In this document: positions 42,806 to 50,084 of the stretch, piece by piece | Position numbering within the stretch: the first letter of the stretch is position 1 | Layout: every line of letters begins with the position of its first letter | Notes under the pieces: model-generated | What the model saw: the letters and a program-made list of their open reading frames with translations, nothing else | Told to the model about the DNA's origin: nothing | Databases searched by the model: none | Origin: Winogradskyella sp. | GTDB lineage: Bacteria; Bacteroidota; Bacteroidia; Flavobacteriales; Flavobacteriaceae | Direction of reading: 5' to 3' | DNA length: 64,000 bases | Assembly (NCBI RefSeq): GCF_028282165.1 | Contig: NZ_JANQIM010000021.1 | Location: 51,061-115,060, forward strand | Program-made: the position numbers and the translations under genes

Positions 42806-45670
42806 ATGTCAGACCAAAAACGTCTCTTCCTAGTTGATGCCTATGCCCTTATTTTTCGCGGTTATTATGCCTTTATAAAAAATCCAAGAATCAATTCCAA
42901 AGGTGAAGATACCTCTGCCATTATGGGTTTTATGAATTCACTTTTAGATGTCATAAAACGTGAGCGTCCAGACCATTTAGCTGTGTGTTTTGATAAAGGT
43001 GGAAGTGTGGATAGAATTGAAATGTACGAAGCATACAAAGCCAACAGAGATGAAACCCCAGAAGGTATTAGAACGGCAATTCCGCATATCTGTAATATCC
43101 TAGAAGCCATGCATATTCCAATTATGGTGAAGGAAGGCTATGAAGCAGACGACGTTATAGGCACACTCTCTAGACAAGCAGAACAAGAAGGCTACAAAGT
43201 CTTTATGGTGACACCAGATAAGGATTTTGCACAATTAGTAACCGATAATATTTTTATGTATAAACCTGTTTTTGGTGGCGGTTATGAAACTTGGGGAATA
43301 CCAGAAGTTCAGAAAAAATTTGAAGTGGAGAACCCATTGCAAGTCATTGACTTTTTGGGCATGATGGGAGACTCTAGCGACAATATTCCGGGATTGCCTG
43401 GTGTTGGTGAAAAAACTGCAAAAAAATTCATCAATCAATTTGGCAGCATGGAAGGTCTTTTGGCCAGCACGGATCAATTGAAAGGGAAAATGAAGGAAAA
43501 AATTGAAGCCAATGGTGAGCTTGGTCTATTATCTAAGAAGCTAGCGACCATAATGCTAGATGTCCCTGTAGAATTTGACGCTAAGGATTTTGAATTGGAC
43601 CATCCTGACATTGAGAAGGTGAAAGAAATTTTCCAAGATCTGGAATTTAGACGACTCACCGAGAATTTTTTAAAAACCTTTGCTACTGAAACTCCTGCAA
43701 CAACAACTGCTGAACCTACTCAAAAACAAGAAGCACCAAAAACAACACCAAAAGTTACTCCCAAAGAACAAAAAGCTGCTGGTGCAGGTCAGTTTTCGTT
43801 ATTCGCCACTGGGGATTCCAATGGTTCAGCTACTGAAACATCTTCAGCATATACAAGGAAAACTGCGGAAACCACGTCACATTTTTATCAAAGTATCGCT
43901 TCCGGAATGGCCACAAAACTGTTTGTGAAGAATTTAATGAGCCAATCTTCGGTATGCTTTGATACAGAAACGACCAGTATCAATCCATTACAAGCAGAAT
44001 TGGTTGGCATAGCTTTTTCATGGGAAGCTGGCAAAGGGTTTTACATGCCTTTCCCAGAAGACAGAAGTGAAGCACAAACGCTAATTGAAGAATTAAGACC
44101 TTTTTTTGAGAGTGAAAGCATTGAGAAAATAGGCCAGAATTTAAAATACGATATTAAAGTGCTTGCTAAATATAATGTTGAAGTTAAAGGCAAGCTGTTT
44201 GACACTATGTTAGCGCATTACTTAATCAATCCGGATATGCGTCATAATATGGACGTGCTGGCGGAGACTTATTTGAATTATACGCCTATTTCAATCACAG
44301 AGCTTATTGGCAAAAAAGGGAAGAATCAATTATCAATGCGCGACGTTCCTCTCGAAAAGCAGACCGAATATGCCGTTGAAGATGCAGATATAACCCTTCA
44401 ATTAAAGGAACATTTTGAAAAAGAACTCAGCGAAGCCAATACCCAAAAGCTGTTCGATGATATCGAAATTCCACTGTTGAGGGTTTTAGCGGATATGGAA
44501 TTGGAAGGGATTAATTTAGACAAAGACTTTTTAGGTTTATTATCGAAAGAGTTGGATACTGATATTGCGAATCTCGAAAAACGTATTTATGAAGCCGCTG
44601 GTGAGGAATTCAACATTGCTTCACCAAAGCAATTGGGTGTCATCCTTTTCGAAAAAATGAAATTGGTCGATAAGCCCAAAAAGACAAAAACGGGGCAATA
44701 TTCAACAGCAGAAGATGTATTAAGTTATCTGGCAAAAGACCATGAGATTATTCAGAATATTCTCGATTTCAGAGGGCTTTCAAAATTAAAAAGCACCTAT
44801 GTCGATGCGCTACCTCAACAGGTCGAAGAAAACACAGGACGTGTTCACACAGATTATATGCAAACCGTTGCAGCAACGGGCCGATTGAGCAGTAATAATC
44901 CTAACTTACAGAACATTCCTATTCGTACCGAACGTGGAAGACAAGTCCGCAAAGCTTTTGTGCCAAAGAATGAAGACTACACCTTACTTGCTGCGGATTA
45001 TTCGCAAATAGAACTGAGGATTATTGCCGCTTTAAGCGAAGAAGAGAACATGATACAGGCCTTTAAGAATGGTGAAGATATTCATGCCTCAACAGCTTCA
45101 AAAGTATTCAATGTGCCAATTTCTGAAGTGACCAGAGAGCAACGTAGTAATGCTAAAACAGTGAATTTCGGCATTATCTATGGTGTTTCTGCCTTTGGCT
45201 TAAGTAACCAAACGAACTTAACACGTTCAGAATCTAAAGAACTTATCGAAACGTATTATGCCACTTATCCAAAACTCAGAAATTACATTCAAGATCAGGT
45301 GGATTTTGCAAGGGATAATGGTTATGTACAGACGGTTTTGGGTCGACGTCGCTACTTAAAGGATATCAATTCCCGAAATGCCGTGGTAAGAGGTGCAGCT
45401 GAACGAAATGCAGTTAACGCACCGATACAAGGTAGTGCGGCAGATATCATCAAGATTGCCATGATTAATATTCATAAAAGACTTAATGAAGGCGAGTATA
45501 AAACAAAAATGCTGTTGCAAGTGCATGATGAATTGGTCTTTGATGTTTACAAGCCCGAATTGGAAAACATTAAAATGCTGATTAAAACAGAAATGGAAAA
45601 TGCTTATGAGCTTGCTGTGCCTTTAGATGTTGATCTAGACATTGGTGATAATTGGCTGGAGGCGCATTGA
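42806..45670 (+). CDS. polA: DNA polymerase I
   Basis: 954 residues. The 5'-3' exonuclease domain (about 1-290) has LFLVDAYALIFRGYYAF and GDSSDNIPGLPGVGEKTA. A Thr/Pro/Gln linker (about 295-350) follows. The 3'-5' exonuclease domain (about 375-560) has its first acidic residues intact (VCFDTETTS), so proofreading is probably active. The family A polymerase domain (about 565-954) has motif A DYSQIELR, motif B RSNAKTVNFGIIYG and motif C VHDELVF. It acts in Okazaki-fragment maturation and repair. Single gene with a strong terminator. Confidence 0.98.
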   Translation: MSDQKRLFLVDAYALIFRGYYAFIKNPRINSKGEDTSAIMGFMNSLLDVIKRERPDHLAVCFDKGGSVDRIEMYEAYKANRDETPEGIRTAIPHICNILEAMHIPIMVKEGYEADDVIGTLSRQAEQEGYKVFMVTPDKDFAQLVTDNIFMYKPVFGGGYETWGIPEVQKKFEVENPLQVIDFLGMMGDSSDNIPGLPGVGEKTAKKFINQFGSMEGLLASTDQLKGKMKEKIEANGELGLLSKKLATIMLDVPVEFDAKDFELDHPDIEKVKEIFQDLEFRRLTENFLKTFATETPATTTAEPTQKQEAPKTTPKVTPKEQKAAGAGQFSLFATGDSNGSATETSSAYTRKTAETTSHFYQSIASGMATKLFVKNLMSQSSVCFDTETTSINPLQAELVGIAFSWEAGKGFYMPFPEDRSEAQTLIEELRPFFESESIEKIGQNLKYDIKVLAKYNVEVKGKLFDTMLAHYLINPDMRHNMDVLAETYLNYTPISITELIGKKGKNQLSMRDVPLEKQTEYAVEDADITLQLKEHFEKELSEANTQKLFDDIEIPLLRVLADMELEGINLDKDFLGLLSKELDTDIANLEKRIYEAAGEEFNIASPKQLGVILFEKMKLVDKPKKTKTGQYSTAEDVLSYLAKDHEIIQNILDFRGLSKLKSTYVDALPQQVEENTGRVHTDYMQTVAATGRLSSNNPNLQNIPIRTERGRQVRKAFVPKNEDYTLLAADYSQIELRIIAALSEEENMIQAFKNGEDIHASTASKVFNVPISEVTREQRSNAKTVNFGIIYGVSAFGLSNQTNLTRSESKELIETYYATYPKLRNYIQDQVDFARDNGYVQTVLGRRRYLKDINSRNAVVRGAAERNAVNAPIQGSAADIIKIAMINIHKRLNEGEYKTKMLLQVHDELVFDVYKPELENIKMLIKTEMENAYELAVPLDVDLDIGDNWLEAH

Positions 45671-45676
45671 TAGTAA

Positions 45677-45709
45677 AAAAACAGAAAACAATACCTGTTT
45701 TCTGTTTTT
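45677..45709 (+). terminator. Intrinsic terminator of polA
   Basis: Perfect 14-bp stem AAAAACAGAAAACA/TGTTTTCTGTTTTT with a 5-nt loop (ATACC). Confidence 0.93.
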
Positions 45710-45760
45710 AAAGGGAAGTATAATGGTCGATTAATTAATAGCCTATATTCTATTTTTGAG

Positions 45761-46171
45761 TTAAAAATTCTGAAAGCTTAGATCAAAGACTTCGCAAAAG
45801 CTTACAATGCGCGGCTCATCCGCTAAGGATTCTGGTCTAGAGTCCGTCCGAACAGACACATTAGCGTCGGCGACAACCGCATCATCCGTTTGTCTTCGTA
45901 CCTGAACATTGATAGACTCACCATCTTCCACCAACAAGTTAAGAAATCCTGTGCCTTGAGCAGGCAAATCAATAAACGCCTGAATATCGCGATAAGACAC
46001 TACAAAGGTTACTGCATAACTTGGGAAACATCCACCTATGCCTCGATCATTATTAAACTGTGCCAATGCATTCACGCGGTCGGGTTCTTCATTCTCGTCT
46101 TCTTCTTCGTCGCACCCTAAAAATAGTGTGAAGCAAAGACAAAATGCAAATAGATATTTTATGGTTTTCAT
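45761..46171 (-). CDS. Predicted lipoprotein, unknown function
   Basis: 136 residues. Type II signal peptide with lipobox LFLGC (Cys20), followed by an acidic tether (DEEEDENEEPDR), which is often seen on Bacteroidota surface-exported lipoproteins. The mature part is predicted to be beta-rich and has two further cysteines (GGCFP and VSFCE) that could pair. No domain was recognised. It is the last gene of a leftward run of three lipoproteins. Confidence 0.8.
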   Translation of the reverse strand: MKTIKYLFAFCLCFTLFLGCDEEEDENEEPDRVNALAQFNNDRGIGGCFPSYAVTFVVSYRDIQAFIDLPAQGTGFLNLLVEDGESINVQVRRQTDDAVVADANVSVRTDSRPESLADEPRIVSFCEVFDLSFQNF

Positions 46172-46195
46172 GGTTATTATAAATTGATTAATCTT

Positions 46196-46753
46196 TTATA
46201 TATCTGGTTTTATGGTCACCGTACAGTTAATCGAAACATCGGTTACAAAACGCACAGGATTATCAGAAACCGATCCTGAATAGAAAAAAGCAATGGCTCT
46301 AAGTTGTGTCAGTGCCGTATTGACGTTGGTAAAATCACCCTCTAAAGTAAATAAGGTATTATTAAAATCGGCTTGTGATAAATTAACTACTGCTGTTTCG
46401 TATTCCTCGCCAGCTTGCCCCACTGCAATTACGATTTCGCCCTCAACAAAAGCATCTGGGTTTCCGACGACATCTTTATAAAAATAGCGGACGCTATTAA
46501 TTCTAATTTTGGTAATCTCGTCTGAGTCACCTAAATATTCCATTACATTAGGATCTTCCCTAAAATCCCATAAGCCTGTATTGGATTGAAAATCCATAGC
46601 CGTTTCTGGGGTTGGCCCATTAGGAACGTTAATTTCCAACTCTGTGATAAATGTGGTTTCAACATCGATCTCTTGCTCAAGTAATTCTTCAACCTCATCA
46701 CAAGCAAAAAACAATAAGAGGCAAATTAATATTAAGAGCTTAAATGCTTTCAT
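46196..46753 (-). CDS. Predicted lipoprotein, unknown function
   Basis: 185 residues with lipobox LFFAC (Cys18) followed by an acidic tether (DEVEELLEQEID). The mature part looks like an all-beta domain, with no recognised family. It lies 12 bp after the lipoprotein gene at 46766 and 24 bp before the one at 45761, so the three are probably co-transcribed and may form one cell-surface unit. No similarity between the three mature parts was obvious by eye. Confidence 0.8.
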   Translation of the reverse strand: MKAFKLLILICLLLFFACDEVEELLEQEIDVETTFITELEINVPNGPTPETAMDFQSNTGLWDFREDPNVMEYLGDSDEITKIRINSVRYFYKDVVGNPDAFVEGEIVIAVGQAGEEYETAVVNLSQADFNNTLFTLEGDFTNVNTALTQLRAIAFFYSGSVSDNPVRFVTDVSINCTVTIKPDI

Positions 46754-46765
46754 TAATTAAGACTT

Positions 46766-47248
46766 TTAAATTGGGCATTCTATAAACCCTTCGATTGTCT
46801 CTTCTTCATCAGTTGCCAAATTTCTCATTGTTCCCTCAAACCGCATACTGCTGACTGTACCAGCATCAACTAAATCTACACTTCCAGAAATACTCACATA
46901 AGTTTCCACCACAACCCCGTTGTCTGTTATCTGTAGGACTAAAAAAGCATCACTTGAGTCATTTAATTCATCTCTAAGATTAAACGTGGCCGATCGACAT
47001 GTCCCTTCGTGACTAACAGCGATACCATAAGTCAACCCATCCAACTGATAAAATCCAGAATACACACAAGTAATGTCTAATCCACCTTGGGATTCTACAT
47101 TACAGCCGCCTGTAGCTTCTGTGGTTTCGCCAAGAAACGTAACAAAATTGTCATTAATAGAGCCGCCACCATCGTCATCATCACTACTGCAACCACCACC
47201 TTGCAACACAATAAGTAAGGGTATTAATACAAGTAATTTGAGTTTCAT
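46766..47248 (-). CDS. Predicted lipoprotein, unknown function
   Basis: 160 residues with lipobox QGGGC (Cys20) and a Ser/Asp tether (SSDDDDGGG). The mature domain has three further cysteines (GGCNVE, ITCVY, GTCRS) and one near the end (IECPI). No recognised family. It is the first gene of the lipoprotein run and faces a TPR kinase/NarL-type regulator pair across a 177-bp region holding a NarL-like palindrome. Confidence 0.8.
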   Translation of the reverse strand: MKLKLLVLIPLLIVLQGGGCSSDDDDGGGSINDNFVTFLGETTEATGGCNVESQGGLDITCVYSGFYQLDGLTYGIAVSHEGTCRSATFNLRDELNDSSDAFLVLQITDNGVVVETYVSISGSVDLVDAGTVSSMRFEGTMRNLATDEEETIEGFIECPI

Positions 47249-47302
47249 AATTAATAGCGTTTTGGTTAATGGTATAAAGCTATCGTCACGAAATCGCTTA
47301 TC

Positions 47303-47324
47303 ATATACCTAATTGTAGGTATAT
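47303..47324. promoter_or_regulatory. Inverted repeat with NarL-like 7-2-7 geometry
   Basis: Perfect 8-bp arms ATATACCT/AGGTATAT with a 6-nt spacer. The core TACCTAA-TT-GTAGGTA consists of two opposed heptamers, each one base away from the NarL TACYYMT consensus, 2 bp apart. It lies between the lipoprotein genes and the kinase/NarL-type regulator pair. Its target regulator is inferred from position and form only. Confidence 0.5.
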
Positions 47325-47425
47325 AAGATTTTGGCATAAGAAGATACTTTTGAATACGACTCTATTGACCTCAAATAGTTGGAATAAAATATTTAGTAAC
47401 TTTAGTACTTAGCTATTAACTCATT

Positions 47426-49354
47426 ATGACTAAGCATCTCCTTGCTATACTATTAGGTCTGTCTATGTCTTTGATGCATTCCCAAACCAAAGAAATAGAT
47501 AGCTTGATTAATGTCATTGAAAACACAAACGATTCATTTGAAGTTGCTAAAACACATTTGATATTAGCAAAACTCCATGAGCGTATCGATTTAAACAAAG
47601 GAAAAGCTTACGCCTATAAAGCTTACAAATTCAAAGAGAATGATTCCCTTTTGGCTGAAACCAGCAATCAACTTGGGCGTTTTCAGTTCTTTACTAACCA
47701 ATTAGATTCTGCAACTGTATATTTTAAAAATGCCATAAAACTATTAGAAAAACATAAGGACGAAAAACGTGTGGCCATTATTAATATAAGTCTTGGGGCT
47801 ATTTATTTAAGACAAGGAAATTATGAGAAAACCATCTCAACATTAACGGAGAGTGCCTCTTTTTTTGAAGCCAGCAATGATAACCTCAATGCCGCCAAAT
47901 GCTACAGTAATATTTCGAGTGCCTTTGCTGAGTTGGATAATTTTGAAAAAGCCATAGAATATAGCGAAAAAGCCTTAGAGATATTTAACAAAAATAACCT
48001 TACCCAATTTCAGTTGATTACATTACCAAACCTGGCAACCCAACACTACAAACAAGGAGATACCGTTAAAGCTATTAACTATTACAACGAGGCCGAACAA
48101 TTAGCTAAAAGTGTCAATGATAAGCGATCATTATCAATGACATACAACAACCTTGGGAATATCTATTTAGAAACCGATGTTGTTAAATCCAAAGCGTATC
48201 TTGAAAAAGCCCTCGCTCTTAAAAATGAACTTAACTTAACATCAGGAATTGAGATTACAAAGAGTAATCTGGGTTATATCTATCTCAAAAACAAGGACTA
48301 CAAAACGGCTACCTCTTTATTGAATGAAGCTTTAGTAAATGTAAAAGGAAAGCAACAGGTTTTTGTTTACAATAATTTATCTAAAGCCTATAGAGGATTG
48401 AATAATTTTCCCAAAGCTTTAGAATTTTCAGAAAAAGCCAAAACACTCAACGATAGTTTACTCAGTGCGGACAACCAAAAGACCATTTTAGACATTCAGA
48501 CCAAATATGAAACTGAAAAGAAAGAGAAGGAAATTTTACAACTTCAAACAGAAAACCTACAAGCTAACTATAAGCGTAAACAAAACCGCAATCTGTTGCT
48601 TGCTACCTTGGTTGTATTGTGTCTGTTATGTTTATTTATTTACCTGCAGTTAAAAAATGCACGTAGAAAACGTATTATCTTAGAACAAGAGCATACGATT
48701 AAAGCACAGGAATTGGAGCAAAAACTCCATGAACAAGAATTAGATGGTATTGATGCTATACTAGATGCTCAGGAAGAAGAACGCTCCAAAATGGCTTCTG
48801 ATTTGCACGATAACCTAGGAAGCAAGGTCGCCACACTAAAGCTTTATCTCGAAAGCTATGATAATAAGGACGATTTTTCAGGCTTTTATAACAAACTGAA
48901 AAAACTAATGAACGATACTTACAACGAAATCCGAAGTATTTCAAAAAACAAAAACTTTGGTGCTCAGATCGACAAAGGTCTCATTCCATCCACAAAAAGT
49001 ATTGCAAAACAAATTTCAGATTCAAAAAAAATAGATATTAAGGTTATTAATGTAGACGTTAACAAGCGGATTGAAAACACGCTCGAAATTCAGATATTTA
49101 GAATTATCCAAGAACTACTGACCAACATTATTAAACATTCCTCAGCAACCGAAGCCATTGTACAATTCTCTGAACACGATAACACACTCAATATCGTGGT
49201 TGAGGATAACGGGAAAGGTTTTGATATCAACGCTGTGAAGACCGGAATTGGTTTAATTAATATCGAAAAACGAATCACTAAAATTGATGGTGAGTTGGTT
49301 ATTGATTCGTCTCAAGGTAATGGCACCACTATAATTTTAAATATTCCTTTATGA
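47426..49354 (+). CDS. TPR sensor histidine kinase, HisKA_3 (NarX/DesK-type)
   Basis: 642 residues: signal peptide (about 1-20), TPR repeats (about 40-345, e.g. FEKAIEYSEKALEIF, MTYNNLGNIYLET), one membrane helix (about 389-408), a coil, the HisKA_3 box EEERSKMASDLHDNLGSKV with His461, and a HATPase_c domain with DNGKGFD and GIGLINIEKRI. Kinases of this class pair with LuxR/NarL-type regulators, and the regulator overlaps its 3' end by 4 bp. Its promoter region has TAACTTTAG (47397) and TAGCTATTAA (47410), shared with the LytTR-linked promoters. Confidence 0.93.
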   Translation: MTKHLLAILLGLSMSLMHSQTKEIDSLINVIENTNDSFEVAKTHLILAKLHERIDLNKGKAYAYKAYKFKENDSLLAETSNQLGRFQFFTNQLDSATVYFKNAIKLLEKHKDEKRVAIINISLGAIYLRQGNYEKTISTLTESASFFEASNDNLNAAKCYSNISSAFAELDNFEKAIEYSEKALEIFNKNNLTQFQLITLPNLATQHYKQGDTVKAINYYNEAEQLAKSVNDKRSLSMTYNNLGNIYLETDVVKSKAYLEKALALKNELNLTSGIEITKSNLGYIYLKNKDYKTATSLLNEALVNVKGKQQVFVYNNLSKAYRGLNNFPKALEFSEKAKTLNDSLLSADNQKTILDIQTKYETEKKEKEILQLQTENLQANYKRKQNRNLLLATLVVLCLLCLFIYLQLKNARRKRIILEQEHTIKAQELEQKLHEQELDGIDAILDAQEEERSKMASDLHDNLGSKVATLKLYLESYDNKDDFSGFYNKLKKLMNDTYNEIRSISKNKNFGAQIDKGLIPSTKSIAKQISDSKKIDIKVINVDVNKRIENTLEIQIFRIIQELLTNIIKHSSATEAIVQFSEHDNTLNIVVEDNGKGFDINAVKTGIGLINIEKRITKIDGELVIDSSQGNGTTIILNIPL

Positions 49355-49980
49355 GAATTAAAGTTATTATAGCAGACGACCACCAACTTTTTATTGATGG
49401 CTTAAATTCCATATTAGCTAAAGCCCTAGAAATTGAAACCATTGGTGAAGCCAATAATGGTGTAGAGGTTTTAAAACTTTTAGAAAATGGTCTTTCGCCA
49501 AACATTATACTTACAGACATTAGAATGCCTGTGTTAGATGGTGTTTCTTTAACAAAAACCATAACAAAAGATTATCCAAATATTAAGGTATTGGCACTTA
49601 GCATGTTCGATCAAATACCCGATGTGATAGAGATGCTAGATGCCGGTGCTAAAGGCTATGTCACTAAAAATGTTGAAAAAACGGAGTTGATCTCCGCCAT
49701 CCATACCCTTATGAAGGGCGATTATTTTTTTAGCGATACTATTCCTAAAGAGATTGAAAATTGGTTTCGACAGGAAAAAATAGCATCTACAGCATCTTAC
49801 TTAACCAAAAGGGAAAAAGAAATTCTTCAGCTTATTGTAAAAGGCAGAACATCGCTAGAGATGGCTAATCAGCTCAATCTGAGCAAATATACCATTGACA
49901 CCCATCGAAAAAACATACACAAAAAATTGGGCATAAAAAGTAACACGGGCTTAGTCAACTATGCTTTAAAGCATTTGTAA
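49351..49980 (+). CDS. NarL/LuxR-family response regulator
   Basis: 209 residues. The receiver domain has acidic pocket ADDH and phospho-acceptor Asp56 in IILTDIRMP. The C-terminal LuxR helix-turn-helix reads LTKREKEILQLIVKGRTS and KYTIDTHRKNIHKKLG. The ATG overlaps the kinase stop by four bases, so this is the cognate partner. The palindrome at 47303-47324 is a candidate target for autoregulation and for control of the divergent lipoproteins. Confidence 0.94.
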   Translation: MRIKVIIADDHQLFIDGLNSILAKALEIETIGEANNGVEVLKLLENGLSPNIILTDIRMPVLDGVSLTKTITKDYPNIKVLALSMFDQIPDVIEMLDAGAKGYVTKNVEKTELISAIHTLMKGDYFFSDTIPKEIENWFRQEKIASTASYLTKREKEILQLIVKGRTSLEMANQLNLSKYTIDTHRKNIHKKLGIKSNTGLVNYALKHL

Positions 49981-50084
49981 AAAAGTTACTTAAGAAAGTA
50001 TATTTTGGAAATATTCATCAAAAAATCTATAGTTAGACTTAGACACTGATGGCAGGAGTAAGGAGTACATCAAATAACTATAAA

